From Aeromicrobium piscarium (GTDB taxonomy: Bacteria; Actinomycetota; Actinomycetes; Propionibacteriales; Nocardioidaceae): DNA of 64,000 bases. The position numbers and the translations under genes were made by a program. Below, piece after piece: positions 26,344-34,710 of the stretch (position 1 is its first letter; every line of letters starts with the position of its first letter). Under the pieces are notes generated by a model. That model had not been told where the DNA came from and made no database searches. It saw only the letters and a list, made by a program, of their open reading frames with translations. Location of the stretch: NCBI RefSeq assembly GCF_007421815.1, contig NZ_VLNT01000001.1, positions 474,464 through 538,463 of the forward strand. The letters run 5' to 3'.

Positions 26344-26772
26344 ATGACGCTGCGGTCCGCCTCCGCCGCCGATCTGCCGGCTCTCGTCGAGGTGGAGGAA
26401 CTCTGCTTCGGTCCTGACGCCTGGAGCCGGAACCAGCTCACCGATGAATTCGCGGCATCGCGGACCGTCATCGTGGCCGATGACGACGAGGGCATTGCCG
26501 GATACGCCACCGTCTCCCTCGTAGGCCCGGACGCCGAGCTCCTGCGGATCGCCGTCCTCCCGGCGCGACGGCGGCGCGGCACCGCACGACGACTGCTCAC
26601 CGAGGCGTGGAGCAGAGCCGCCGAGCGAGGGGCAGAACGGATGCTGCTGGAGGTCGACGCGGACAACGAGCCGGCGATCGGGCTCTACCGCCGGTTCGGC
26701 TTCTCCGATCTGGCGACCCGTCGCGGCTACTACCGAGGACGCGACGCACTGGTGATGGAGCGACGAGGGTGA
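26344..26772 (+). CDS. rimI: Ribosomal-protein-alanine N-acetyltransferase RimI
   Basis: A 142-residue GNAT protein: LRSASAADLPALVEVEELCFG at the start, LLRIAVLPARRRRGTARRLL as the acetyl-CoA loop and VDADNEPAIGLYRRFGF with the catalytic Tyr region. RimI acetylates the N-terminus of ribosomal protein S18 in E. coli; in actinobacteria it has a broader N-terminal specificity. It lies 1 bp after tsaB and overlaps the next gene by GTGA. Confidence 0.92.
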   Translation: MTLRSASAADLPALVEVEELCFGPDAWSRNQLTDEFAASRTVIVADDDEGIAGYATVSLVGPDAELLRIAVLPARRRRGTARRLLTEAWSRAAERGAERMLLEVDADNEPAIGLYRRFGFSDLATRRGYYRGRDALVMERRG

Positions 26773-27269
26773 ACGGGGTCATCGAGGCGATGCGCTCCTG
26801 GCCCTGGGCATGGGCCTGGTGCGGCTTCTTCCTCGTGGCATTCCTGCGTGCCGGCGCCACCTATCTCATCGGGCGAGGCGTCACGGCGGGAGTGATCCGC
26901 TGGCGTTCGCCCAATGCCCGTACCCGCGCGGTCATGGATCGGGTCGGCACGTGGGGCGCGCCGGTCGTCGCGCTGAGCTTCCTGACCGTCGGCGTGCAGA
27001 CGATCGTCAATCTGTCGGCCGGTCTCATCGAGATGCGCTGGCCGCGCTACCTGTCGGGCCTCGTGCCGGGCGCCGCCGCCTGGGCGACCGTCTGGTCCAC
27101 GATCGGCATGGCCGCGTTCTATGCCCTGCTCGGAGGGCTGCGTGGCGAGCCGCTCCTCGCCTTGGCCGGGATCGTCGTCGTGGCGGCTGTGGTGGTGATA
27201 TATCTCGCGCTGCGCAAACGGGCCGCTCGACTTGTGGGCGGCGATGACAGTGGCAGTCTGAATCCATGA
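26769..27269 (+). CDS. Small membrane protein, VTT/DedA-like
   Basis: A 166-residue protein with about four hydrophobic helices. The stretch VGTWGAPVVALSFLTVGVQT, then IEMRWPRYLSGLVPGAAAWA resembles the VTT (DedA/SNARE-associated) core of flippase-like proteins, but it is shorter than full DedA proteins. The GTG start overlaps the rimI stop, and the stop overlaps the next ATG, so it is firmly part of the operon. Function not established. Confidence 0.65.
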   Translation: MNGVIEAMRSWPWAWAWCGFFLVAFLRAGATYLIGRGVTAGVIRWRSPNARTRAVMDRVGTWGAPVVALSFLTVGVQTIVNLSAGLIEMRWPRYLSGLVPGAAAWATVWSTIGMAAFYALLGGLRGEPLLALAGIVVVAAVVVIYLALRKRAARLVGGDDSGSLNP

Positions 27270-27682
27270 GCAACGCACCCGACGAGACGCCCGCGGACTC
27301 CCAGTTCCTCAGCCAGGATCCGCCCGAGGACACCCTCATCGACCGTGGCCTGGAGGACCCTCTCGACGAAGGCTTCAGCGCGCCGGAGCGCTGGTCCGCC
27401 GGTGAGGGATTCGGCACGACACCCGAGGAGGAGCTGCAGGGGGAGTCGTTGGACCAGCGTCTCGCTCAGGAGATCCCCGAGCCCGATCCGTACGCCGAGG
27501 TGGATGAGGAGGATCTCGACGACGGTGAGGTCGGGCACGATCGTTCGGGGCGTCTCGTCGATCCCAATGCGGGCATCGGCGAGGACGTCGACGCCGAACT
27601 GCTCGGCGACGACGCCGGTATCGACGGAGCGGCCGCGAGCGCGGAGGAAGCAGCGGTGCACACGATCGATGACGAGGAGTGA
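27266..27682 (+). CDS. DUF5709-type acidic protein
   Basis: A 138-residue, very acidic protein without membrane segments or signal peptide. Motifs DTLIDRGLEDPLDEGFSAPE, RLAQEIPEPDP and GRLVDPNAGIGEDVDAELLG match the actinobacterial DUF5709 pattern (order: DxLxDRG, LDEGxSxPER, RLxxExPDP, RLV). No function is known. It overlaps genes on both sides (ATGA upstream, 14 bp with the HAD gene downstream). Confidence 0.75.
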   Translation: MSNAPDETPADSQFLSQDPPEDTLIDRGLEDPLDEGFSAPERWSAGEGFGTTPEEELQGESLDQRLAQEIPEPDPYAEVDEEDLDDGEVGHDRSGRLVDPNAGIGEDVDAELLGDDAGIDGAAASAEEAAVHTIDDEE

Positions 27683-28283
27683 GCCCACGGTCGTGGTCGG
27701 CTTCGACCTCGACATGACCCTCATCGATTCGCGTCCCGGTATCGCGGCCACGTATCACGAGCTGGTGCGTCGCACCGGTGTCCCGATCGACGTCGACCTC
27801 GTCGTCTCGCGGCTCGGACCGCCGCTCGAGGTGGAGCTGGCGAACTGGTTCGCCGACACCGAGGTCGACAAGGCGGCGCAGCTCTATCGCGAGCTCTACC
27901 CCGATCTCGCGATCGAGCCGGTCGGGCCGCTCCCGGGCGCGATCGCCGCACTCGAGATGGCCGCGGCGCGCGGCGAGACGATGGTGGTCACCGCCAAGAA
28001 CGAGCGCGATGCCCGCCTACATGTGGAGCACCTGGGCCTGCAGGTCGATCACGTCGCGGGCGGCGTATGGCGCGATGGCAAGTCGGAGGTCCTCGTGCGG
28101 CATCGCGCCGGCCTCTACGTCGGCGACCATGTCCATGACATGGAGGCTGCGCGCATCGCCGAGGTGCCGGGACTGGGTGTCGCCTCGGGCCCCTGCTCGG
28201 AGCAGGAGCTCGCCGCAGCGGGTGCCACCGCGACACTGCCGGACCTGACCGGCTTCGCTACGTGGTTCAGTGAACACGTGTAA
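27669..28283 (+). CDS. HAD family hydrolase (phosphoglycolate phosphatase-like)
   Basis: A 204-residue HAD phosphatase: motif I VGFDLDMTLIDSRPG (nucleophile and acid Asp), motif II MVVTAKNERDA with Thr, motif III Lys in WRDGKSEVL and motif IV YVGDHVHDM. The cap lies between motifs I and II, as in the Gph subfamily. The ATG at 27669 lies inside the end of the DUF5709 gene. A small phosphorylated metabolite is the likely substrate. Confidence 0.85.
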   Translation: MTRSEPTVVVGFDLDMTLIDSRPGIAATYHELVRRTGVPIDVDLVVSRLGPPLEVELANWFADTEVDKAAQLYRELYPDLAIEPVGPLPGAIAALEMAAARGETMVVTAKNERDARLHVEHLGLQVDHVAGGVWRDGKSEVLVRHRAGLYVGDHVHDMEAARIAEVPGLGVASGPCSEQELAAAGATATLPDLTGFATWFSEHV

Positions 28284-28286
28284 GGC

Positions 28287-28292
28287 TAGTCT
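28287..28292 (+). promoter_or_regulatory. -10 box TAGTCT, leaderless start
   Basis: TAGTCT ends 6 nt before the acyltransferase ATG at 28299, so this gene has its own leaderless promoter inside the gene cluster. Confidence 0.6.
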
Positions 28293-28298
28293 GGGCGA

Positions 28299-29060
28299 AT
28301 GCGCGACATCACGTACCCGCCGATCATCCTCACGGCCAAGACGCTCTTCAAGCTGCTGGGGATGCGGTTCCAGATGTCAGGGACCGAGCACATTCCCCGT
28401 GAGGGCGGTGCCATCCTGGCGGCCAATCACATCGGGTACGTCGATTTCATCTTCGACGGTCTCGCCGCGCAGCCGAGCAAGCGACTCGTGCGCTTCATGG
28501 CGAAGAAGGAGGCCTTCGAGCACGCGGTGTCCGGGCCGGTCATGCGGTCGCTGCATCACATCCCGGTCGATCGCGACAGCGGCGAGGCGTCCTTCCGCGA
28601 TGCGGTGGAGTACGCGAGGTCCGGGGAGATCGTCGGGATCTTCCCCGAGGCGACGATCAGCCGGTCGATGGAGATCAAGGGGCTGAAGACGGGTGCCGTG
28701 CGCATCGCCGCCGAGGCGGGTGTCCCGCTGATCCCGATGGTGACGTGGGGCACTCAGCTGCTGAAGACGAAGGACCATGACAGTGATCTGCTCGGCCGGG
28801 GCAAGACGATCGCCTTGCATGTCGGAAAGCCGCTGCAGGTGACGGGGGAGGATCCGGTGGCCGAGACCGAGCGGTTGCGGATCGCGATGAGCGCGCTGCT
28901 GGACAAGGCGATCACCGAGTATCCGGTGAGTCCGCAGGGTCAGTGGTGGGCGCCCGCGCGTTATGGAGGTCTCGCCCCGACCCCCGAGGAGGCCGAGCGC
29001 CTGGATGCCGAGGAGAAGGCCGCCCGTGCCGCCCGCCGCGCGGCTCGCGAAGACGACTGA
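28299..29060 (+). CDS. 1-acylglycerol-3-phosphate O-acyltransferase family (PlsC-like)
   Basis: A 253-residue acyltransferase with the catalytic NHxxxxD motif as NHIGYVDF (about 43-50), the glycerol-phosphate motif FPEATISRS in place of FPEGTRS, and VPLIPMVTWGT. It transfers acyl groups to a lysophosphatidate-like acceptor in phospholipid or glycolipid synthesis. A charged Ala/Arg/Glu-rich tail follows the domain. Ala in FPEATIS differs from the usual Gly and is seen in several actinobacterial paralogues. Confidence 0.9.
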   Translation: MRDITYPPIILTAKTLFKLLGMRFQMSGTEHIPREGGAILAANHIGYVDFIFDGLAAQPSKRLVRFMAKKEAFEHAVSGPVMRSLHHIPVDRDSGEASFRDAVEYARSGEIVGIFPEATISRSMEIKGLKTGAVRIAAEAGVPLIPMVTWGTQLLKTKDHDSDLLGRGKTIALHVGKPLQVTGEDPVAETERLRIAMSALLDKAITEYPVSPQGQWWAPARYGGLAPTPEEAERLDAEEKAARAARRAAREDD

Positions 29061-29095
29061 TCCCGGCGCGGTCGAGCTGCGTCCCCGCCCTCGCC

Positions 29096-29216
29096 GGGCC
29101 GCGGTAGCTCCTCAACCTTTCCGTCTCGGTGGCGGTAGCTCATCAACCGAATGGTGTGTCGACGGCGTTGATGGTCTACCTCCAGCGAGGCGGAAGGGTT
29201 GACGGTTTACCGCCCC
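29096..29216. repeat. GGCGGT intergenic repeat, cluster 3
   Basis: Four copies: direct GCGGTAGCTCCTCAACC (29101) and GGCGGTAGCTCATCAACC (29131); inverted GTTGATGGTCTACCTCC (29167) and GGTTGACGGTTTACCGCC (29197). The variable part is NTCAACC. Together with flanks it fills the 223-bp gap between the acyltransferase gene and tsaD. Confidence 0.75.
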
Positions 29217-29271
29217 GGGGATGAAAAGCCGGGCCGGGTGAGGTGCGGGCGGGGATTGGCGGTCGGCCGCC

Positions 29272-29277
29272 TAGACT
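29272..29277 (+). promoter_or_regulatory. -10 box TAGACT of tsaD, leaderless start
   Basis: TAGACT ends 6 nt before the GTG at 29284. Confidence 0.6.
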
Positions 29278-29283
29278 GGCGCG

Positions 29284-30330
29284 GTGACTGAACCGCTGGT
29301 CCTGGGCATCGAATCCTCCTGCGACGAGACGGGTGTCGGCATCGTCCGAGGCACGGAGATCCTCGCGCATGCGGTCGCGTCGAGTGTCGAGGAGCACGTG
29401 CGCTTCGGTGGGGTCGTGCCGGAGGTCGCCAGCCGCGCCCACCTCGAGGCGATGGTGCCGACCCTCGAACAGGCGTACCGCCAGGCCGGGCTCGATGTCC
29501 GCGATGTCGACGCGATCGCGGTCACCTGCGGCCCGGGGCTCACCGGCGCCCTCCTCGTCGGAGTCGCTGCCGCCAAGGCCCTCGCCCTGGCCCACGACAA
29601 GCCCCTCTACGGCGTCAACCACCTCGCGGCTCACGTGGCCGTCGACCAACTGGAACATGGCCGTTTCGGTGAGCGGGTGATCGCGCTGCTCGTGAGCGGC
29701 GGGCACACCGAGTTGCTGCTCGTCGACGACATCGCCACCGACATCACGATGCTCGGGTCGACCATCGACGATGCCGCCGGGGAGGCCTTCGACAAGGTCG
29801 CGCGTCTACTCGGCCTGCCCTACCCGGGAGGTCCGGAGATCGACCGTGCGGCTCGCGACGGCGACCCGACCGCCGTGGCCTTCCCGCGTGGCCTGACCAC
29901 GGGGCGCGATCTCGAACGCTATCGGTGGGACTTCTCGTTCTCGGGTCTCAAGAGCGCCGTCTCCCGGCATGTGCAGCATGAGCAGCGCATGGGACGTCCG
30001 GTGCCCGTCGCCGATATCGCGGCCTCGTTCCAGGACGCGGTGTGCGATGTGCTCAGCAAGAAGGCGATCGCCGCCTGTGTGGCCCATGAGGTGCCTCGGC
30101 TCGTATTGGGTGGAGGTGTGGCCGCCAACGGCCGGCTGCGGCAGTACGTGCTCGAGCGCGCCGAGGCCGCGGGCATCGAGGTGCGCATCCCGCCTCCGTC
30201 GCTGTGCACCGACAACGGGGCGATGGTGGCGGCGCTGGGTGCCGAGCTGGTCGCGCGGGGTGTGTCGCCATCCGCACTCGACCTCCCGGTCGACTCGGGC
30301 ATGCCGGTCGCGCAGATCGTCGCCGCCTGA
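29284..30330 (+). CDS. tsaD: tRNA N6-adenosine threonylcarbamoyltransferase TsaD
   Basis: A 348-residue ASKHA protein: [15 protein letters not shown], the metal ligands [43 protein letters not shown] and the C-terminal [11 protein letters not shown]. TsaD transfers the threonylcarbamoyl group onto A37 of ANN-decoding tRNAs with TsaB and TsaE, both encoded 4 kb upstream. The start is GTG. Confidence 0.97.
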   Translation: MTEPLVLGIESSCDETGVGIVRGTEILAHAVASSVEEHVRFGGVVPEVASRAHLEAMVPTLEQAYRQAGLDVRDVDAIAVTCGPGLTGALLVGVAAAKALALAHDKPLYGVNHLAAHVAVDQLEHGRFGERVIALLVSGGHTELLLVDDIATDITMLGSTIDDAAGEAFDKVARLLGLPYPGGPEIDRAARDGDPTAVAFPRGLTTGRDLERYRWDFSFSGLKSAVSRHVQHEQRMGRPVPVADIAASFQDAVCDVLSKKAIAACVAHEVPRLVLGGGVAANGRLRQYVLERAEAAGIEVRIPPPSLCTDNGAMVAALGAELVARGVSPSALDLPVDSGMPVAQIVAA

Positions 30331-30346
30331 CGCTCGCTTCCTACCC

Positions 30347-30438
30347 GGTCGGAGGTAGACCATCAACCCCATCAGGCCGTCATGAGGTTGACCAGCTACC
30401 GCCGCCGCGGGGGAGGTTGACCAGCTACCGCCGCCGCC
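30347..30438. repeat. GGCGGT intergenic repeat, cluster 4
   Basis: One direct copy GGAGGTAGACCATCAACCCC (30351) and two near-identical inverted copies GAGGTTGACCAGCTACCGCC (30384 and 30413). It lies between convergent tsaD and the membrane-protein gene, where it may also serve as terminator. Confidence 0.75.
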
Positions 30439-30445
30439 ATAGGGG

Positions 30446-31177
30446 TCAGCCTTGGTTGGCTGGTGGCTCTGTCGGGCCGCGCTCGGCCTCGGTCAGCAGC
30501 CGGTCGAGCATGAGATCGGCGGAGACGCCGTGGGCCGTGGCCAGCCGCCGCAGCCGGGTCGAACGTCCGGCATCCAGCACGAAAGGCTCGGGCCCGCGTC
30601 GCGCCGATGACGGAACGCGCCCGCCGAAGACCCGCAGGGCGATGAGGGTGATGCTGCCCAGCGCGTCCAGGATCGCAAGGACGCCGAGCAGCCGCATGAC
30701 GTCATCGCCGATGCCGCCGTCGCTGAGCAGGAGCATGATGATGACGGCGGCCACCGCGGCGGCGATCAGCGCGGTCGAGATCAGTAGCCATCGCTGGCGC
30801 CGGCGTGCGTCGCCGGTCAGACCGGCGAGCAGACTGATCTGCGCCAGCGTGAGCGCCAGCGTCATGCTGACCCCGTAGGTCCTCCACCACCCGTCGGAGT
30901 ACGACCAGTCGCCCCAGACGAGCACCAGGGAGATCGTGACCGGCACCACGGCCACCACGGCCCCGGCCGCGCCGGCCAGCCACCAGGAGCTCGCGCTCGA
31001 GGCCAGATAGCACAGCGCGGCGAGTGCTGCGACTCCGACGATGGTGGTCGTCAGCAGTACATTGCCCTCGACCTCGCCGAGCGGACCGGGCTTCAGCAGG
31101 GCGTAGATTCCGAGCGCCGCCGCCAGCGCGAACGTGCCGATGACGAATCGGGCGACGATCCTGCGGAGAGCTTCCAT
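30446..31177 (-). CDS. Membrane protein of unknown function
   Basis: A 243-residue protein with about six hydrophobic segments in the first 180 residues (for example VIGTFALAAALGIYALL, TTTIVGVAALAALCYLA, AVVAVVPVTISLVLVW) and a basic cytoplasmic tail of about 65 residues ending EPPANQG. I recognise no family. The frame is open to 31225, but MEALRRIVARF at 31177 gives a typical N-terminus. It lies 44 bp after the THUMP-like methyltransferase on the same strand. Confidence 0.7.
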   Translation of the reverse strand: MEALRRIVARFVIGTFALAAALGIYALLKPGPLGEVEGNVLLTTTIVGVAALAALCYLASSASSWWLAGAAGAVVAVVPVTISLVLVWGDWSYSDGWWRTYGVSMTLALTLAQISLLAGLTGDARRRQRWLLISTALIAAAVAAVIIMLLLSDGGIGDDVMRLLGVLAILDALGSITLIALRVFGGRVPSSARRGPEPFVLDAGRSTRLRRLATAHGVSADLMLDRLLTEAERGPTEPPANQG

Positions 31178-31221
31178 GGCCGAAGCATCGCATAGGTCAC
31201 GCCCGTCTCGGCTACGACGCG

Positions 31222-32379
31222 TCAATCGATCGGACGCACCCAGAAGGCCCGGCCCTTGCCGTCGACGCGGGTCAGCAGCAGGGTGGCCGGGATGGAACCG
31301 GTCGCCTTGAGCTGAGCGATGAGCCGCTCCGGCACGATGTCGACTCCGCGCTTCTTGACCGTGAGCGTGCCGAGCTCGCGTTCGCGCAGAGCGGCGCGGA
31401 GGCTCTTGGTGCGGAACGGAAGCTCCTCGACGATCTCGAACCAGCGACCGAGAGCGCCCGAGGGCGGGGCGTCGCAGGTCAGGTAGGCGATCTTGGGGTC
31501 GAGGAGCCCGCCGCCGATCTGCTCGCCCAGCTCGGCGACCAGGCCTGCGCGGATCACGGCGTCATCGGGCTCGACGATGAACCGGCGAGGCGGATCGAGC
31601 CGGGCTCGCGCGCCGTGCGCGGCGATCGTCTCGCCTGTGGGCAGCACGGTGGCCCGATGACCGGGCACCTCGAAGCCGGCACCCCACAGGCACGCCTCCA
31701 CCAGGTCGCCGTGGTCACTGACCCATTCGGCGCCGACGCCCGTGGGGATCGCATCGTGCGCGATGCCGGGCATGACCTTGGCGACAGCCCGGCCGTCCAG
31801 CAGGCGAGCGGTCCATTCCCACGGCGGCGTGAGCTGGTCCAGCCGGGTGAGACGACCGCTGCCGTCGCGGCGTGCCGGATCGACGAAGGCGATCTCGTCA
31901 TCGGCGATCGATGTCTCGAGGGCGTCGCCGGCTTCGACGCGTCCGTCGATACCGAGGGTCGTCAGGTTCGCGCGTGCGATGGCCGCGCGCAGCGGGTCGA
32001 TCTCGATTCCGCGCACGGTGAGCCCGGCCCGGGCGAAGGCGATGAGATCGGCGCCGATGCCGCAGCCGAGGTCCGCCACGGCCTGGGCGCCCCGGTCGCG
32101 CAGCTGCTCGGCCCGATGGCGCGCCACCGACGCGCGCGTCGCCTGCTCCAGCGCGTCGGGCGTGTAGTAGAGGCGGGCCGCATCGGGTCCCAGCTTCGCG
32201 ACGGCCTTCTCACGGAGCCGCTGCTGGGCGATGGCCGCGGCCACCAGCTCACCGGGGTGATCGCGACGCAACCGAGTGCCCAGCGCGAGGTCGGACGTGC
32301 CAGGTGGCTGCTCGGCCACCGTGGCGAGCAGACGCTGACCGGCCGGGGCCAGCAGACGATCGAAGGTCGCGAGGTCCAC
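31222..32379 (-). CDS. THUMP-like domain class I SAM methyltransferase
   Basis: A 385-residue protein with N-terminal helical segment DRLLAPAGQRLLATV, LYYTPDALEQATRASVARHRA, the SAM motif VADLGCGIGADLIAFA, IEIDPLRAAIARAN and the acidic AFVDPARRD. The C-terminal part (about 300-385: FRTKSLRAALRERELGTLTVKKRGVDI) is the THUMP-like RNA-binding domain. The combination is a conserved actinobacterial family thought to modify RNA; the target is not known. The start is GTG. Confidence 0.87.
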   Translation of the reverse strand: MDLATFDRLLAPAGQRLLATVAEQPPGTSDLALGTRLRRDHPGELVAAAIAQQRLREKAVAKLGPDAARLYYTPDALEQATRASVARHRAEQLRDRGAQAVADLGCGIGADLIAFARAGLTVRGIEIDPLRAAIARANLTTLGIDGRVEAGDALETSIADDEIAFVDPARRDGSGRLTRLDQLTPPWEWTARLLDGRAVAKVMPGIAHDAIPTGVGAEWVSDHGDLVEACLWGAGFEVPGHRATVLPTGETIAAHGARARLDPPRRFIVEPDDAVIRAGLVAELGEQIGGGLLDPKIAYLTCDAPPSGALGRWFEIVEELPFRTKSLRAALRERELGTLTVKKRGVDIVPERLIAQLKATGSIPATLLLTRVDGKGRAFWVRPID

Positions 32380-32416
32380 CTCGCCATTGTGGCCGTTGCC
32401 GCGACCTCCCTCTCGT

Positions 32417-32470
32417 GGGCGGTGCCTGAGCGTCCCTTCCGGCCGCGAACGGACGCCTACTCACCGCCCC
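32417..32470. repeat. GGCGGT intergenic repeat, cluster 5
   Basis: A direct copy GGGCGGTGCCTGAGCGTCCC (32417) faces an inverted copy GGACGCCTACTCACCGCCCC (ends 32470). The inverted copy contains the stop codon and last codons of the RsbW-like gene, so the repeat shapes that protein's C-terminus. Confidence 0.6.
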
Positions 32471-32912
32471 CGGGCGCCGCCGGGATGGGGAGACGACGAT
32501 GTTCCAGCAACCAGTGGTTGGCGCCGTCGTAACGGTGCTCGACCCGGTCGAGCACCGCGCGGGCCAGGGCCAGTCCGCGTCCGTCCTCGGACTCCGGGGG
32601 CGGCATGGTGGCGTGCTCGACGTCGACCTCGGCGGACTCGTCGTGGTCGGTGAATTCGGCGACGAGGCGATCGCGATGCGCTTGGAGCCGGAGGTCGAAG
32701 CGGCGCGAGCCACCCGCGGTGCGGCGACCGTGCGCGACGATATTGCCGGTCACCTCGGCGAGGGCGGTGGTGAAGGCATGCCGCACGTGGATGTCGACGT
32801 CACCGCCGAGGTCGTCCCACCACTGCTGTGCGGCGTCGAGGACCAGCTCGATGCTCTCCGGGGTGGCCGGTGCGTCGAAGACCTGCCGGACCACCGGCTG
32901 TTCAGCGGGCAT
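32457..32912 (-). CDS. Anti-sigma factor serine kinase (RsbW/SpoIIAB-like HATPase)
   Basis: A 151-residue GHKL-fold protein: the N-box region HAFTTALAEVTGNIVAHG (Glu/Asn for ATP-Mg binding) and the G1/G2-like EDGRGLALARAVLDRVEH. It is expected to bind a sigma factor and to phosphorylate the STAS antagonist. It overlaps the STAS gene by 11 bp. The last residues (GGGE) are encoded inside a GGCGGT repeat. No sigma gene is adjacent. Confidence 0.88.
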   Translation of the reverse strand: MPAEQPVVRQVFDAPATPESIELVLDAAQQWWDDLGGDVDIHVRHAFTTALAEVTGNIVAHGRRTAGGSRRFDLRLQAHRDRLVAEFTDHDESAEVDVEHATMPPPESEDGRGLALARAVLDRVEHRYDGANHWLLEHRRLPIPAAPGGGE

Positions 32913-33237
32913 CGAGTGCCGCGTCCACGGTCACGAAGGGCTGGAGCAGGTCGTCGAGATTGGTCAGCTCCATGGCCAGCCGGACTTGATCGCTCGCTCC
33001 GCAGACGCGCAACGGAACGTCCCCGGCATGCGCGATCCGCTGTGCTCCCGCCAGGGCGCCCAGTCCCGAGGAGTCGATGAAGGCGAGGCCGGCGAGGTCG
33101 ATGACCACCAGCTGATCGCCGGCGTGCAGGGCCGTGGTGACCGCATCGCGGAAGGCTCCCGCTGATGCCATCGTCAGACGTCCCCTGGGTTGCAGGACGG
33201 TGGCCCCCTCGACGCGGTCGACGCCGATCTCGAACAC
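32902..33237 (-). CDS. STAS-domain anti-sigma factor antagonist (RsbV-like)
   Basis: A small STAS protein: ATVLQPRGRLTMASAGAFRDAV, then LVVIDLAGLAFIDSSGLGALAGAQ with the phosphorylatable Ser in DSSG, then VPLRVCG. Unphosphorylated it would sequester the RsbW-like kinase. I chose GTG 33237 (111 residues) since GGGAG lies 5 nt upstream; a TTG at 33258 overlapping the phosphatase stop (TTGA) would add seven residues. Confidence 0.88.
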   Translation of the reverse strand: MFEIGVDRVEGATVLQPRGRLTMASAGAFRDAVTTALHAGDQLVVIDLAGLAFIDSSGLGALAGAQRIAHAGDVPLRVCGASDQVRLAMELTNLDDLLQPFVTVDAALDAR

Positions 33238-33254
33238 GTGCTCTCCCAACCCGT

Positions 33255-34427
33255 TCAAGGATGACGCTGGACGATGATGACCGTAACGTCATCGAGCGGA
33301 GGTCGCTCGGTGGCCAGGCCCAGGATCGTGTCGATCGCCTCGGCGTCCGTGGACGGCCGGACGAGGGATTCGACGGCCTCGGGCCAGCGGACCGGGTTCT
33401 CCACGAGGTCGAGGACTCCGTCGCTGACACACACGAGCCGGTCGCCCGGCAGGAGCTCCACCTGGTGTTCGCGGCGTTCCCGGCGCCGCAGACCCAGCGG
33501 AGGATCGTCGCCGGTGAGGCGCTCGCGTTCGCCGGTCGCCCGCAGGAGCAGCGCCAGCCCGAAGCCAGCATCGGCGTAGCGGAGCCGATGGGTCCGCGTG
33601 TCGGCGGACAGCTGGAAGACGGTGACGAAGGCCCCCGACCGGTCCAGCTCGTCGGCCAGCTGGGTCTCCGCTCGCTGTAGATATCGGCCGAGATCCATGC
33701 CCTCGGTCACCGATTGGATCGCGCCACGCAAGGCGCCGTGGACTGAGGAGCCGAGGAGCGCCGCCGCCGTGCCCTTGCCCATGACATCGGCGAGTCCGGC
33801 GTGGAGGACGTGGCCGTCGGCGCCGTAGTCGAAGTAGTCTCCACCGACATTGAGCGCGGCGGCGCAGCGTCCGGTGACCGACCAGTCACCGATCCGCAGC
33901 GGACGGTCCGGCAGCAGCGCCGTCTGCGCCGCTCGGGCGCGCCCGGACTCGGCCTCGGCGAGCAGCTCGCGTTGTGCCCAGGCCGCGAGATCGCTGAACT
34001 CGGCGACCTGGGCGGCATCGAACTCCCGGGTGCGTGTGTCGAAGACGCAGAACGCGCCGATGACGGTGCCTCCCGGCTCGGTGAGCGGGTAGCCGAGGTA
34101 GAAGCGGATCGCCGGGTCGGCGCGCACGGCGGGAAGGTCACGGAACCGGGGATCGCAGGTGGCGTCGGAGGTCGTGACCGGACCGGAGGTGTCGAGGACG
34201 TGCTGGCAGAAGGTGTGCTCGCGGGGAATCGACTCCGGGAGGTCTCCGGAGCCGCCGGGAATGAAGACGCGGTCGGCGTCGAAGACGGTCACCGCGGAGC
34301 TCGGCACGTCGAACATGCGCCGGGCGATACGGGCGATACGGTCGAGGACCGGAAGCGAGCCGCGTTCGGGGAGCCCGAGGATGTCGACCACACGCTGTCG
34401 TCGCTCATCGGCGGACACGATCGTCAC
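33255..34427 (-). CDS. GAF-PP2C phosphatase (RsbU/SpoIIE-like)
   Basis: A 390-residue protein: an N-terminal GAF sensor domain (about 25-160, with EHTFCQHVLDT, VRADPAIRFYLGYPL, GAFCVFDT), a short coiled linker, then a SpoIIE/PP2C phosphatase domain with VGGDYFDYG, LADVMGKGTAAALL, SGAFVTVFQL and GDRLVCVSDGVLDL (metal Asp residues). It should dephosphorylate the STAS antagonist and so release a sigma factor in response to a signal sensed by GAF. First gene of the three-gene module. Confidence 0.9.
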   Translation of the reverse strand: MTIVSADERRQRVVDILGLPERGSLPVLDRIARIARRMFDVPSSAVTVFDADRVFIPGGSGDLPESIPREHTFCQHVLDTSGPVTTSDATCDPRFRDLPAVRADPAIRFYLGYPLTEPGGTVIGAFCVFDTRTREFDAAQVAEFSDLAAWAQRELLAEAESGRARAAQTALLPDRPLRIGDWSVTGRCAAALNVGGDYFDYGADGHVLHAGLADVMGKGTAAALLGSSVHGALRGAIQSVTEGMDLGRYLQRAETQLADELDRSGAFVTVFQLSADTRTHRLRYADAGFGLALLLRATGERERLTGDDPPLGLRRRERREHQVELLPGDRLVCVSDGVLDLVENPVRWPEAVESLVRPSTDAEAIDTILGLATERPPLDDVTVIIVQRHP

Positions 34428-34551
34428 CGGGGCTCCTCTCGCCTCGTCAGGACCGGACGGGAGGCACGCGGTCCGGCGAACCTGTGCATCAGTCTAACGA
34501 TGTCGCCCCATCTCAGGGTCGATACCAGGAAAAGATGCGGTGTCGCCACGG

Positions 34552-34578
34552 TTAGCACTCTCTTGGTGTGAGTGCCAG
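34552..34578 (+). promoter_or_regulatory. CIRCE operator 1 (HrcA site)
   Basis: TTAGCACTC, 9 nt, GAGTGCCAG. It differs from the perfect CIRCE at two right-arm bases. It overlaps the probable -35. Confidence 0.9.
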
Positions 34579-34591
34579 GGTTTGCTATCGT
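34563..34591 (+). promoter_or_regulatory. groES promoter
   Basis: TTGGTG (34563-34568), 17 nt, TATCGT (34586-34591). The predicted start near 34598 falls in the second CIRCE, so HrcA bound at either site would block transcription. Confidence 0.65.
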
Positions 34592-34596
34592 CCTCT

Positions 34597-34623
34597 TTAG
34601 CACTCGGGTAGTCTGAGTGCCAG
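34597..34623 (+). promoter_or_regulatory. CIRCE operator 2 (HrcA site)
   Basis: TTAGCACTC, 9 nt, GAGTGCCAG, with both arms identical to those of operator 1, 45 bp downstream. The remainder of 34428-34710 is leader sequence with no gene. Confidence 0.9.
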
Positions 34624-34710
34624 TTCCATCGGTGGCCCCGACCCCCGCGACGGCGTGGCCACCGGACACCTCAATTCGTAGCAGTAACCGTCGAAAGGGG
34701 AGGTCGACCA

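Noticed and set aside
29096..30438. CRISPR array from the repeated GGCGGTAG units around tsaD
   Set aside because: Copies are in both orientations, irregularly spaced and divergent, and no cas gene is present.
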